Origin: Streptomyces asoensis
GTDB lineage: Bacteria > Actinomycetota > Actinomycetes > Streptomycetales > Streptomycetaceae
Assembly: GCF_013085465.1 (NCBI RefSeq)
Contig: NZ_CP049838.1
Location: 8,308,001-8,372,000, forward strand
Reading direction: 5' to 3'
Length of the DNA stretch: 64,000 bases
The position numbers were made by a program, and so were the translations under genes. The notes under the pieces were generated by a model. The model made no database searches. It was not told the DNA's origin and worked only from the letters and a program-made list of their open reading frames with translations. Numbering within the stretch: position 1 is the first letter of the stretch; each line of letters opens with the position of its first letter. Below are positions 50,964 through 59,540 of this stretch, piece by piece.

Positions 50964-52961
50964 ATGACGACGACCGAGTCACCCCAGCAGACCGGAGGAG
51001 GGTCCGCGCACGCGGATCAGCTCCTGGAGATGTATCGCCGGATGCGCCGTATCCGGCGTTTCGAGGAGCGGGCGTCCGAGCTGTACAAGGCGACGGAGAT
51101 CCCCGGCTTCCTGCACCTGTCGATCGGTCAGGAGGCCAGTGCCGTGGGCGCCTGCTGGCCGCTCGGCCCCCGCGACGGGATCACCTCCACCCACCGCGGT
51201 CACGGCCATGTCCTGGCCAAGGGGCTGGACTCGGCGTCCATGATGGCCGAGCTGATGGGCAAGGAGGCGGGCACGTGCCACGGCCGCGGCGGCTCGATGC
51301 ACATCGCGGACCCCGGTCTCGGCATCTACGGCGCCAACGGGATCGTCGGCGCCGGACTCCCGATCGCCACGGGCGTGGCGACCGCGGCCAAACTGCGCGC
51401 CGCGGGCGACGTGGTGGTGGCGTTCTTCGGGGACGGCGCGGTCGCGCAGGGCATGTTCCACGAGGCGGTCAACCTGGCCGCCGTATGGGACCTGCCGGTC
51501 GTCTTCCTCTGCGAGAACAACCACTACTCCGAGTTCTCACCCGCCGCCGAGCAGCACCGGGCCCCGCTCTCCGCCCGGGCCGCGGGGTACGGCATCGGGT
51601 ACGCGCACGTCGACGGCAACGACGTCCTCGCGGTGGCCGGGATGATGACCGACGTGGTGGAGCGGCTGCGGGGCGGCGGCGGTCCGGTCCTGGTGGAGGC
51701 CGAGACCTACCGCTGGCACGGCCACTACGAGGGCGACCCCGAGCGCTACCGCAGCGCGCAGGAGGTCGCCGCCGCCAAGGAACGCGACCCGCTGCTGGTG
51801 GCGCGCCGGCACCTGGCGTCGGCGGGAGTGCCGGCCGCGGCGGCCGACGCGGTCGACGAGGAGATCGACAAGGAGATCGAGGCGGCGGTCGAGTGGGCCA
51901 GGGGCCTGCCCGAACCGGCCCCCGAGACCCTGTACGACTACGTCTCGGCCCCGCGGCCCGCCCTGCCCGAGCCCGCCCCTGCCGCCGGTGAGATCTTCCG
52001 CTCGATGGACGCCGTACGGCTCGCCCTGGAACACGAACTCGCGGCCGATCCCGCCGTGTTCGTCGCCGGTATCGACGTCGGCGCGGGCGGGAACGTCTTC
52101 GGGCTGACCCGGGGCCTGGCCGAGGCGTTCCCGGGCCGGGTCCGTGACACGCCCATCAGCGAGAGCGCCATCCTCGGCACGGCGGTGGGGGCGGCCATGG
52201 CCGGCATGAAACCGGTCGTCGAGATCATGTACATGGACTTCATCGGCGTCTGCCTCGACATGCTGCTCAACCAGGCCGCCAAGCTGCGCTTCATGACCGG
52301 CGGCCGGGCCGCCATGCCCCTCGTGGTGCGCACCCAGTTCGGCGCCGGGCGCTCTTCCGGCAGCCAGCACTCGCAGAGCCTGGAAGCGCTGCTGGCCCAC
52401 ATCCCGGGGCTGACGGTGGTGATGCCGTCCAACCCGGCCGACACCTACGGCCTGCTGCGCGCCGCAATCCAGGACCCCAACCCGGTCGTCTTCGTCGAGA
52501 ACCGGCTCCAGTACGGCTTCAAGGGCCCGAAGCCGCCGGTCGACCACATGGTCCCGCTGGGCAGGGCGAAGGTGGTCCGCGAAGGCACCGACATCACGCT
52601 CGTCTCCTGGTCGCGGATGGTCCAGGACGCCCTGGCCGCCGCGGAGTCGCTGGCCGCCGAGGGCGTGAGCGTGGAGGTGATCGACCTGCGCACGATCGCC
52701 CCGCTGGACCGGGAGACGGTGCTCGCCTCCCTCGCCAAGACCAACCGGCTGGTCATCGCGCACGAGGCGGTGCGGGACTTCGGCGTGGGCGCCGAACTCG
52801 CGGCACTGGCCGTCGACGAGGGGTTCTGGCACCTGGACGCGCCCGTCACCCGGGTGGCACCGCCCCCGATGCCCGCGCCCTACGCGCCCTCGCTGGAACG
52901 GCAGTGGCTGCCCTCGTCGGACACCATCGCCGACACGCTGCGGCGTATCGCGGCGGTGTGA
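50964..52961 (+). CDS. Thiamine-dependent dehydrogenase E1, alpha and beta subunits fused
   Basis: A 665-residue protein joining the two E1 subunits of a 2-oxoacid or acetoin dehydrogenase. The alpha part (about 1-325) has the thiamine pyrophosphate motif from GDG at 156-158 to NN at 185-186; the beta part (about 345-665) begins SMDAVRLALEHELAADP. It decarboxylates a 2-oxo acid or cleaves acetoin. No lipoyl E2 or E3 gene is nearby, so it must borrow them or transfer to another acceptor. GAGG precedes the ATG. Confidence 0.92.
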   Translation: MTTTESPQQTGGGSAHADQLLEMYRRMRRIRRFEERASELYKATEIPGFLHLSIGQEASAVGACWPLGPRDGITSTHRGHGHVLAKGLDSASMMAELMGKEAGTCHGRGGSMHIADPGLGIYGANGIVGAGLPIATGVATAAKLRAAGDVVVAFFGDGAVAQGMFHEAVNLAAVWDLPVVFLCENNHYSEFSPAAEQHRAPLSARAAGYGIGYAHVDGNDVLAVAGMMTDVVERLRGGGGPVLVEAETYRWHGHYEGDPERYRSAQEVAAAKERDPLLVARRHLASAGVPAAAADAVDEEIDKEIEAAVEWARGLPEPAPETLYDYVSAPRPALPEPAPAAGEIFRSMDAVRLALEHELAADPAVFVAGIDVGAGGNVFGLTRGLAEAFPGRVRDTPISESAILGTAVGAAMAGMKPVVEIMYMDFIGVCLDMLLNQAAKLRFMTGGRAAMPLVVRTQFGAGRSSGSQHSQSLEALLAHIPGLTVVMPSNPADTYGLLRAAIQDPNPVVFVENRLQYGFKGPKPPVDHMVPLGRAKVVREGTDITLVSWSRMVQDALAAAESLAAEGVSVEVIDLRTIAPLDRETVLASLAKTNRLVIAHEAVRDFGVGAELAALAVDEGFWHLDAPVTRVAPPPMPAPYAPSLERQWLPSSDTIADTLRRIAAV

Positions 52962-52975
52962 GCGAGGAAGCGACG

Positions 52976-53021
52976 ACAAGGGGGAGGCCCCGGGACGTTC
53001 GTCCCGGGGCCTCCCCCTTGT
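52976..53021. terminator. Very strong hairpin terminator
   Basis: Perfect 21-base arms (52976-52996, 53001-53021) with a GTTC tetraloop, the longest perfect stem in the window. It lies between the E1 and cyclase-family stop codons and can act in both directions. Confidence 0.95.
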
Positions 53022-53096
53022 GCGGACCGCCGTCGGCCCGGCTGTGCCGGCAGGGCCAGGGCGTGGGCCGACGGCGGATCCGGTCCCGCCCGTGTG

Positions 53097-54143
53097 TCAG
53101 ACGGTCGCGACCGGGGTGAGCGGGCTGCCCTGGGTGCCGGGCAGGTTGAGCGGGGGAGCGGTGAGGAGGAAGCGGCTGCGGCCGTGCTCGCGCAGCCAGG
53201 CCGCGAGGTCGTGCAGGTACCACAGTTCGCCCAGCGGGACGCCGAGCTTGAACAGGCACAGATGGTGGATGGGCAGCAGCGTGTGCGGGCCCTGGGCCTG
53301 GGTGACGCCCACGCCCTCGACCGCGTAGTTGTCGGCCACCAGGCCCGCGATCTGCGACTCGGCGATCCAGTCGAGCAGCGCCGGGTCGTCCGCGTCGAGG
53401 TAGGCGGCGGTCTGGTGGATGGCCACCGGGTCGGGGTTCTTCTCCCAGGCCAGCAACTGGGTGGCGAAGCCGGTGTGCAGCAGGAGGATGTCGCCGGCTT
53501 CCACCACGACGTCGTCCGCCGCCATGATCTCCCGGAGCTTGGCGAGGTTGACCGGCTGGTGGCCGGTGCCCAGGTGGTGGGCGAGGTCGATCAGGACGCC
53601 CCGGCCCTGTACGCCGTGCTGTGCCATGTGCTCCAGGCCCAGGTGGCGCGCGAAGCCGATGCTGCCGCTCCCGTCGCCCTTGGCGTCCTCACGCGGTCCG
53701 ACGATGTCGGTGTCGGCCCGGAAGCCGTTGTAGTAGACCGGCTCGGCGATCCCGTCGCCGTCGGCGTCGAACTCGGCGCCCTGGTGGGCGAGGGCGTCCC
53801 ACTGCGTCGAGTACTGGAGCCAGAGGGTCACCACGTCGTCGGACCACACGTCGATCAGGTCCGGCGAGAAGTGCTCGCTCGCCTTGATGTTGTAGAAGAC
53901 GTCCTGCTGGTGCTGGAGGTCCTCGGTGGGGCGCAGGATCGGCGGGTAGCGGCGCTGGTTCAGCGCCGTTCCGCCCGGATAGTCCAGAGGCAGGCTCAGG
54001 CTGAAGGCGATCCCGTGCTCCACCTCGCGCACCCCCTGGAGGACCTTCTCCCGCGTCATCAGGTTGATGCGCCCCAGTTCGTCGTCCTCACCGAACTCGC
54101 CCCATGTCGAACCGGGCGGCCGCTGCTTCCAACGCTTCGTCAC
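53097..54143 (-). CDS. Cyclase family protein (kynurenine formamidase-like metal hydrolase)
   Basis: A 348-residue member of the cyclase/KynB-like family, metal-dependent hydrolases that open lactams, lactones or amides. The usual HxGTHxDxxxH metal motif appears as STQWDALAHQG near 110-120, a diverged form, while HTGFATQLL and DNYAVEG are retained. I chose the GTG with GAGGAGG 8 bases upstream, giving MTKRWKQRPPGSTWGEFG; ATGs at 54185 and 54191 are longer options without such a site. Near a BVMO it could hydrolyse a ring lactone. That role is inferred. Confidence 0.85.
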   Translation of the reverse strand: MTKRWKQRPPGSTWGEFGEDDELGRINLMTREKVLQGVREVEHGIAFSLSLPLDYPGGTALNQRRYPPILRPTEDLQHQQDVFYNIKASEHFSPDLIDVWSDDVVTLWLQYSTQWDALAHQGAEFDADGDGIAEPVYYNGFRADTDIVGPREDAKGDGSGSIGFARHLGLEHMAQHGVQGRGVLIDLAHHLGTGHQPVNLAKLREIMAADDVVVEAGDILLLHTGFATQLLAWEKNPDPVAIHQTAAYLDADDPALLDWIAESQIAGLVADNYAVEGVGVTQAQGPHTLLPIHHLCLFKLGVPLGELWYLHDLAAWLREHGRSRFLLTAPPLNLPGTQGSPLTPVATV

Positions 54144-54201
54144 GATAAACGCCTCCTCAGGCGACAGGTCCCCGTTGACTGCCATCCGCATGCTATGAAG
54201 A

Positions 54202-54218
54202 TTGTACCGTTCGGTCAA
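54202..54218. promoter_or_regulatory. Class 2 palindrome upstream of cyclase gene
   Basis: TTGTACCGTTCGGTCAA is a near-perfect inverted repeat (TTG-ACCG / CGGT-CAA). It lies 59 bases upstream of the leftward cyclase GTG and 90 bases from the rightward SnoaL gene. Confidence 0.6.
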
Positions 54219-54267
54219 CAAGTCTGATTGCTTTGAATCCAGGCTTCAGATTGCCTCTGCTTCAGTA

Positions 54268-54287
54268 ATAGACTGACTGGTCGAAAC
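54268..54287. promoter_or_regulatory. Class 2-like site upstream of SnoaL gene
   Basis: ATAGACTGACTGGTCGAAAC contains GACTGGTC, one base from the class 2 core, 20 bases before the first SnoaL-like start. Confidence 0.4.
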
Positions 54288-54307
54288 ATCTATCCCTTGG
54301 AGGGGCA

Positions 54308-54706
54308 ATGAGCGAATCCACACAGGCGTGGGTCGCGGCGGGTGTGCGTGCCGTGATCGGGGCGCACACACAGGCCCAGGACGCCGGCCGTACCGACGAC
54401 ATCGTCGCGCTGTACACACCCGACGCGGTCCTGGAGCTGCCGGGGACGGATCCCCTCCAGGGGCACGACGCGCTGCGCGCGGCCTTCAAGGGATGGGAGC
54501 CCACCCAGCCGCAACTGCACCTGGTGACCAACACGGTCGTCACCGCCCTGGGACCCGACGAGGCGACGGCGACGAGCGACGTGGCCTTCCTCCAGCGCGG
54601 CGAGTCGGGCTGGGCGGTGCAGGTCGTCGGGCACTACGACGACACGCTGCGCCGCGTCGACGGCACCTGGCTGCTGCGGCGCAGGAGGACCACGTACCAG
54701 GTCTGA
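54308..54706 (+). CDS. SnoaL-like / NTF2-fold protein
   Basis: A 132-residue cone-shaped alpha+beta barrel protein of the NTF2 superfamily, which includes SnoaL cyclases and ketosteroid isomerases. In GRTDDIVALYTPDAVLELPG the position of the isomerase base (Asp in V-E-D-P) is Leu, so the classical isomerase reaction is unlikely. AGGGG precedes the ATG closely. It is paralogous to the next gene and probably binds or isomerises a hydrophobic pathway intermediate. No reaction is established. Confidence 0.8.
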   Translation: MSESTQAWVAAGVRAVIGAHTQAQDAGRTDDIVALYTPDAVLELPGTDPLQGHDALRAAFKGWEPTQPQLHLVTNTVVTALGPDEATATSDVAFLQRGESGWAVQVVGHYDDTLRRVDGTWLLRRRRTTYQV

Positions 54707-54759
54707 CGCCGTCCCCGTCCGACCGTCCGACCGCCCCACCCCTTCGACCCTGGAGAGAC

Positions 54760-55167
54760 ATGAGTACGACTTCTGCCGACACCGAGGCGTCGGTCGCCGC
54801 CGGTGTGCACTCCGCCATCGCCGCCTACGCGCAGGCGCTGGACGCCGGCCGCACCGACGACCTCGCCGAGCTCTTCGTGCCGGACGGCGTCGCCGAGATA
54901 GCCGGCATGGCCACCTTCGAGGGCCAGGACGCGATCAGGGAGGGCTTCGCGGGCTTCGCGCCGGCCGAGCCGCAACTGCACCTGGTGGCCAACACGGTGC
55001 TCACCTCGTACACCGAGGACGAGGCCACGGCGGTCAGCGACCTGGCGTTCTTCCAGCGCGGCGAGTCGGGCTGGGCGGTGCAACTGGTCGGCCGCTACGA
55101 CGACACACTTCGCCGGCACGACGGCGTGTGGAAGTTCAGCCGGCGGGTCACCACCTTCCGCCCCTAG
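54760..55167 (+). CDS. SnoaL-like / NTF2-fold protein, tandem paralogue
   Basis: A 135-residue NTF2-fold protein clearly duplicated from the previous gene: both share DAGRTDD, PQLHLV-NTV, QRGESGWAVQ and YDDTLRR in order. The proposed base position is again not Asp (VAEIAG). TGGAGA precedes the ATG. Two copies may form a heterodimer or act on successive intermediates. It ends before a hairpin shared with the leftward monooxygenase gene. Confidence 0.8.
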   Translation: MSTTSADTEASVAAGVHSAIAAYAQALDAGRTDDLAELFVPDGVAEIAGMATFEGQDAIREGFAGFAPAEPQLHLVANTVLTSYTEDEATAVSDLAFFQRGESGWAVQLVGRYDDTLRRHDGVWKFSRRVTTFRP

Positions 55168-55185
55168 CGGACCGCCGGGACCCGG

Positions 55186-55222
55186 ACGCCCGTGCCGCCT
55201 GTGGACCAGGTGGCACGGGCGT
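55186..55222. terminator. Hairpin terminator between convergent genes
   Basis: 15-base arms (55186-55200, 55208-55222) with one G-T pair and a 7-base loop lie between SnoaL and BVMO stop codons. Confidence 0.8.
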
Positions 55223-55231
55223 TCCGCCTGC

Positions 55232-56875
55232 TCAGACCGCCGGGTCCGGGGCCTGGGCCTTGGTGAAGGCGAAGGCCGGGAAGTCGTTCTCCACCGACTC
55301 GCGGATCAGCTCCTGGAGCTTCCAGCGCCCGGTCGGGTTCAGCAGCTGCTTGACCGGCTTGCCGGGGATGTTGGCGCCGTAGAAGTAGCTGCTCTTGAGG
55401 AAGGACGACTGTCCCGAGCTGTCGTTGACGAGGTCCGTCCACTCCTGCTCGGCGTCGGCCGTGACCTCGACGACGTCGTGACCGTGCTCGCGCGCGTGGA
55501 CGAGCAGGTCCATGACGTAGTCCACCTGGTCGCCGGAGTAGCGCGGGTTGTTGCCGAGGGCGCCGTGCGGTCCGCCGGGGAACCAGAAGTTGGGGAAGCC
55601 GGCGGTCGTGACCCCGAGGTAGGTCGACGGACCGTCCGCCCAGTACTCCTCCAGGGGGAGGCCTCCGCGGCCGCGCACGCCGAGGCGGTTGAGGGCGCCG
55701 GTGCCGAAGTCGTAGCCGGTCGCCCAGATGATGATGTCGAACTCCTGGTGGCCCTCGGAGGTCTCGATCCCGGTCTCGGTGATGCGGACGATCGGCGTCT
55801 CGTTGATGTCGACGAGCTCGACGGCCGGCTTGTTGTACGCCTCGTAGTAGCCGGTGCCGAACGGGGGCCGCCGGCCGCCGTAGCCGTGCCCCTTGGGGAT
55901 CAGCTTCTCGGCCGTCTCCGGGTCCTTGACGATGGAGCGGATCTTGGCGGCGATGAACTCGCACCACTCCTCGTTGACCGTGGCGTTCGTGGTCATGTCG
56001 TAGTAGTGCTCGGAGAGCTTCGTGAAGCCGGGGCCGTTCCACCGCGTCTCGTAGAACTCCTGGCGCTGCTCCGGGGAGTCCTCCAGGCCCGAACGCATGG
56101 TGATCTGGTGCAGGAAGCCGCTCGGCGAGGCGTTGAGGGTGTCCCGGATGGACTCGTAGTCGCCCTTGAGCCCGGCCTGTTCCTCGGACGTGATCGGCCG
56201 GTTGTTGAGCGGGGTCAGCCAGTCGGCCACCTTCTGGTACACCGTCAGCCGCGCGACCTCGTCGGCGATCGCGGGCACGATCTGGACGCCGCTGGAGCCG
56301 GTGCCGATCTGGGCCACCCGTTTGCCGGCGAAGTCCACGGGGGTCGCGGGCCAGCGGCCGGTGTGGTGCTGCTCGCCGCGGAAGTCCTCGCGGCCCGGGA
56401 TGCCGGGGACGAAGGGCACGGAGAGGATGCCGGTCGCCGCCACGACGTGCCGCGCCCGGTGTTCGGTGCCGTCCTCGGTGCGCACGGCCCAGGTGCCGGT
56501 CGCCTCGTCCCAGACCGCCTCGGTCACCTTCGCGCCGAACACCATGTGGCGGCGCAGGTCGAACCGGTCGACCACGTGGTTGAAGTAGCGCTCGATCTCC
56601 GGCTGGCCGGCGAAGTGCTCCGACCACTCCCACTCCTCCCACAGCTCCTTGGAGAACAGGTAGCCGTAGGTGTAGCTCTCGGAGTCGAAGCGCGCCTCGG
56701 GGTAGCGGTTCCAGAACCAGGTGCCGCCCACGCCGCTGCCCGCCTCGAGCAGCTTCGTCGAGAAGCCGGACTCCCGGGCCCGGTACAGCTGGCCGATGCC
56801 GGTGACGCCGGCGCCGATGACCAGTACGTCCACGATGCCCTGGTCCGCCGGGCCCGTCTTCGTGGTTTCGCTCAT
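55232..56875 (-). CDS. Baeyer-Villiger type flavin monooxygenase
   Basis: A 547-residue FAD/NADPH monooxygenase turning a ketone into an ester or lactone. FAD-binding GAGVTGIG is at 21-28, the Baeyer-Villiger fingerprint FxGxxxHxxxW is exact (Phe165, Gly167, His171, Trp175), and the NADPH motif GTGSSG is at 191-196. Length and the W-F-W-N-R-Y-P-E segment match the cyclohexanone/steroid monooxygenase group. I chose the ATG after GGGAGAG; an upstream in-frame ATG is less well placed. A perfect class 2 palindrome lies upstream. Confidence 0.94.
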   Translation of the reverse strand: MSETTKTGPADQGIVDVLVIGAGVTGIGQLYRARESGFSTKLLEAGSGVGGTWFWNRYPEARFDSESYTYGYLFSKELWEEWEWSEHFAGQPEIERYFNHVVDRFDLRRHMVFGAKVTEAVWDEATGTWAVRTEDGTEHRARHVVAATGILSVPFVPGIPGREDFRGEQHHTGRWPATPVDFAGKRVAQIGTGSSGVQIVPAIADEVARLTVYQKVADWLTPLNNRPITSEEQAGLKGDYESIRDTLNASPSGFLHQITMRSGLEDSPEQRQEFYETRWNGPGFTKLSEHYYDMTTNATVNEEWCEFIAAKIRSIVKDPETAEKLIPKGHGYGGRRPPFGTGYYEAYNKPAVELVDINETPIVRITETGIETSEGHQEFDIIIWATGYDFGTGALNRLGVRGRGGLPLEEYWADGPSTYLGVTTAGFPNFWFPGGPHGALGNNPRYSGDQVDYVMDLLVHAREHGHDVVEVTADAEQEWTDLVNDSSGQSSFLKSSYFYGANIPGKPVKQLLNPTGRWKLQELIRESVENDFPAFAFTKAQAPDPAV

Positions 56876-56906
56876 GTGCTCTCCCGCGTGAGCCTTGATT
56901 GTTATG

Positions 56907-56918
56907 TCGACCGGTCGA
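56907..56918. promoter_or_regulatory. Class 2 palindrome upstream of BVMO
   Basis: TCGACCGGTCGA is a perfect 12-base palindrome 32 bases before the leftward BVMO start, followed by AT-rich sequence suitable for a promoter. Confidence 0.62.
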
Positions 56919-56990
56919 TCGAATATTGAGGTGAGAGTAGAGGAGGGGTTGGATTCGTTCAATGGATGCGAATCTCGGCTGGGACATTGA

Positions 56991-57012
56991 TTGTACCGAC
57001 CGTCTGGTCTAA
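56991..57012. promoter_or_regulatory. Class 2 site upstream of CMD gene
   Basis: The site begins TTGTACCGACCG and ends TCTGGTCTAA, with TT-ACC / GGT-AA symmetry. Its complement repeats the site at 50884 apart from a 4-base CGGT insertion. Confidence 0.6.
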
Positions 57013-57053
57013 CTTTCGCTCAGGGACGCGAAGCCGCGCGACGGGAGCCAGTC

Positions 57054-57446
57054 ATGAGTGACAACAGCGTCGAGGAAACCACCGATCTGCGGGCCGCGGG
57101 CTGGAAGGCCATGCGGGCCGCCCTGCCGGGCGTCTTCCCCGAGGACGACGTCGACCTGCGGGACGGCCGCTTCGGGGAGGAACTCGTCGACATCGGTCTC
57201 ACCAGCGTCTGGGGAGCGCTGTGGGGGCGCGAGGGGCTCGCCCCGCGCGACCGCAGCCTGGTCACGCTCGGGATCCTCATCGCCCTCGGCGCCGAGACCG
57301 AGCTGAAGACCCACGTCCGGATCGCGCTGACGAACGGCCTGACCCAGGACGAGATCGCCGAGGTCGTCTACCACTCCAGCGGCTACACCGGGTTCCCGCG
57401 GGCGGTCGCCGCCCGCACCGCAGCCCGCGAGGCGCTGGAGGGCTGA
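57054..57446 (+). CDS. Carboxymuconolactone decarboxylase family protein
   Basis: A 130-residue all-helical CMD-domain protein. LVTLGILIALGAETELKTHVRIALTNGLTQDEI at about 79-111 and the HSSGYTGFPRAVAA segment are those of the lactone decarboxylase group; the CxxC of AhpD-type relatives is absent. Family members decarboxylate gamma-carboxymuconolactone or act on related lactones. GGGAG precedes the ATG. Divergence from the BVMO gene fits work on a lactone product. Confidence 0.87.
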   Translation: MSDNSVEETTDLRAAGWKAMRAALPGVFPEDDVDLRDGRFGEELVDIGLTSVWGALWGREGLAPRDRSLVTLGILIALGAETELKTHVRIALTNGLTQDEIAEVVYHSSGYTGFPRAVAARTAAREALEG

Positions 57447-57519
57447 CGGCCCCGCCCGGGTGTCCCCCCGCCCGGGTGTCAGCGAGCAGGGGCCCACACC
57501 GAGCACACGAGGAGCACAC

Positions 57520-58260
57520 ATGTCACTTCAGGGAAAGGTCGCGGTCGTCACCGGCGGCGCGCGGGGAATCGGACGCGGGATCGCGACCGTGCTCGCGGCC
57601 AAGGGCGCCGCCGTGGCGGTCTGGGACCTCAACACCGAGGGCGCCGAGAAGACCGTCGCGGAGATCCAGGCGGCCGGCGGCACGGCCCTCGCGGTGGGCG
57701 GTGACGCCGCCGACGCCGCGGCCGTGGCCCGCTCCGCGGCGCGCACCCGCGACGAGCTGGGGCCGGTCACGATCCTCGTCAACAACGCGGGGACGACCGC
57801 CTACGAGCCCTTCACCCAGATCAGCGAGGCGTCCTGGGACCGTCTGATCGGGATCAACCTCAAGGGACCGTTCCTGGTCACCCAGGAGCTGGTGCCCGAC
57901 ATGCTCGAGGCGGGCTGGGGCCGGATCGTCAACATCTCCTCGTCCTCCGCCCAGACCGGCGCGCCCGCCATGGCGCACTACGCGGCCTCCAAGGGCGGCG
58001 TCATCGGCCTCACCAGGGCGCTGGCGGTCGAGTACATCGACAAGGGAATCACCGTCAACCACGTCCCGCCGGGGTTCATCGACACCCCGCTGGTGCGCCA
58101 GGGCCCCGTCGACGTGGACGCGGTCGCGGCCACCATGCCGATGAAGCGGGCCGGTACGCCCGAGGACGTCGCACACGCGGTGGCCTACCTCGCCTCGCCG
58201 GAGGCGGGCTATGTGACCGGCCAGACCTTCAGCGTCAACGGCGGGCGCTACCTCACCTGA
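57520..58260 (+). CDS. SDR family oxidoreductase (FabG-like)
   Basis: A 246-residue classical SDR with TGGARGIG at 11-18, NNAG near 88-91, serines in NISSSSAQ and the YAASK pair. GAGGAG precedes the ATG. It follows the CMD gene by 73 bases and precedes a ferredoxin reductase. As a FabG-like enzyme it may make the ketone substrate of the BVMO from an alcohol formed by the P450 encoded downstream; that order of steps is inference. Confidence 0.92.
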   Translation: MSLQGKVAVVTGGARGIGRGIATVLAAKGAAVAVWDLNTEGAEKTVAEIQAAGGTALAVGGDAADAAAVARSAARTRDELGPVTILVNNAGTTAYEPFTQISEASWDRLIGINLKGPFLVTQELVPDMLEAGWGRIVNISSSSAQTGAPAMAHYAASKGGVIGLTRALAVEYIDKGITVNHVPPGFIDTPLVRQGPVDVDAVAATMPMKRAGTPEDVAHAVAYLASPEAGYVTGQTFSVNGGRYLT

Positions 58261-58315
58261 CCAAGCCGACCGTCTGCACCCGGAACACCGCACCAACGCC
58301 GTACTGGAGCCGAGA

Positions 58316-59521
58316 ATGAGCATCGACGACGACGCCGGGGCCCCGGCCCGCGTCCTGGTAGTGGGCGCCTCCGCGTCCGGACTGACCACCGTGGAGACCC
58401 TGCGCCGCAAGGGCTACGAGGGCCGCATCACCGTGCTCGGCGACGAGCCGCACGCCCCGTACGACCGGCCGCCGCTGTCCAAGCAGGTGCTCTCCGGCGC
58501 ATGGGAGCCGGAGCGGGCCGCACTGCGCACCCAGGAGGTGCTGTCGGCGCTCGACGCCGAGTTCGTCCTGGGCGACCAGGCGGTCGCACTGGACCGGGCT
58601 TCGCGCGGTGTCCGTACGGAGTCCGGGCGGGAGTTGCGGGCCGACGCGATCGTCATCGCCACGGGGGTCCGGGCCCGGCGCCTGCCCGGATCGGAAGACC
58701 TCGCCGGCGTCCACGTACTGCGCACCCTCGACGACGCGCTGGCCCTGCGCGCCGGTCTGTCGGCCGGCACCCGGCTCGTGGTCGTCGGCGAGGGAGTGCT
58801 CGGCTCCGAGATCGCGGCCACCGCACGGACCCTGGGCCTGGACGTCACGCTCACCGGCCCGCTGTCGGCGCCGATGGCGCTCCAGGTGGGGCCGCTGGTG
58901 TCGGGCGTACTGGCCGACCTGCACACCGAGCGCGGCGTCGAGCTCCGGCTGGGCAACGGCGTCGTCGGACTCACCGCCGGGGGCGGCCGGGTCACCGGCG
59001 TCCGGCTCGCCACCGGCGAGGTGCTCCCGGCCGACGCGGTGGTCGTGGCGATCGGCGCGACCCCGGCGACCGAGTGGCTCGCCGACAGCGGGCTGGAGAT
59101 CGACAACGGGGTGGTGTGCGACTCCCACTGCCGGGCGGAGGAGGGGATCTACGCCGTCGGCGACGTGGCCCGCTGGTACCACGAGGGCCTCGGCCGGCTC
59201 GTCCGCCTGGAGAACCGGACCAACGCCACGGAACAGGCCATGGCGGTCGCCGGGGAGATCCTCGGCGCGGACCGGCCGTACGCACCGGTGCCGTACTTCT
59301 GGACCGACCAGTACGACGCCAAGCTCCAGGTGCACGGATTCCTGCCCCCCGACGCCGAAGTGGACGTCGTCGAGGGGGATCTGACGGCCCGTCGCTTCGT
59401 CGCCCGGTACCGCAGCAAGGGCCGGGTCACCGGGGTGCTCGGCTGGAACATGCCCAAGCAGGCCCGCATGCGCCGTCAGGAGATCGTCGACGGTCTCGAC
59501 GCTCCCGCCCCGACCCACTGA
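58316..59521 (+). CDS. NAD(P)H-dependent ferredoxin reductase (FAD)
   Basis: A 401-residue pyridine nucleotide-disulphide-fold flavoprotein of the putidaredoxin/rubredoxin reductase type. FAD-binding GASASG is at 17-22, the NAD(P) motif VVVGEGVLGSE lies near 155-165, and IYAVGDVARW binds the flavin. It passes electrons from NAD(P)H to the ferredoxin encoded 19 bases downstream, and so to the P450. This reductase-ferredoxin-P450 order is a complete class I monooxygenase system. Confidence 0.94.
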   Translation: MSIDDDAGAPARVLVVGASASGLTTVETLRRKGYEGRITVLGDEPHAPYDRPPLSKQVLSGAWEPERAALRTQEVLSALDAEFVLGDQAVALDRASRGVRTESGRELRADAIVIATGVRARRLPGSEDLAGVHVLRTLDDALALRAGLSAGTRLVVVGEGVLGSEIAATARTLGLDVTLTGPLSAPMALQVGPLVSGVLADLHTERGVELRLGNGVVGLTAGGGRVTGVRLATGEVLPADAVVVAIGATPATEWLADSGLEIDNGVVCDSHCRAEEGIYAVGDVARWYHEGLGRLVRLENRTNATEQAMAVAGEILGADRPYAPVPYFWTDQYDAKLQVHGFLPPDAEVDVVEGDLTARRFVARYRSKGRVTGVLGWNMPKQARMRRQEIVDGLDAPAPTH

Positions 59522-59540
59522 ACGATCAGGAGAGATTCCC

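Noticed and set aside
47791..52961. Dedicated acetoin/2,3-butanediol operon
   Set aside because: A butanediol-dehydrogenase-like gene and a fused E1 lie close together, but E2, E3 and acetoin regulators are missing, and a terminator and a TetR gene separate them.
54308..55167. Delta-5-3-ketosteroid isomerases
   Set aside because: The NTF2 fold fits, but the essential Asp in the V-E-D-P region is replaced in both proteins.
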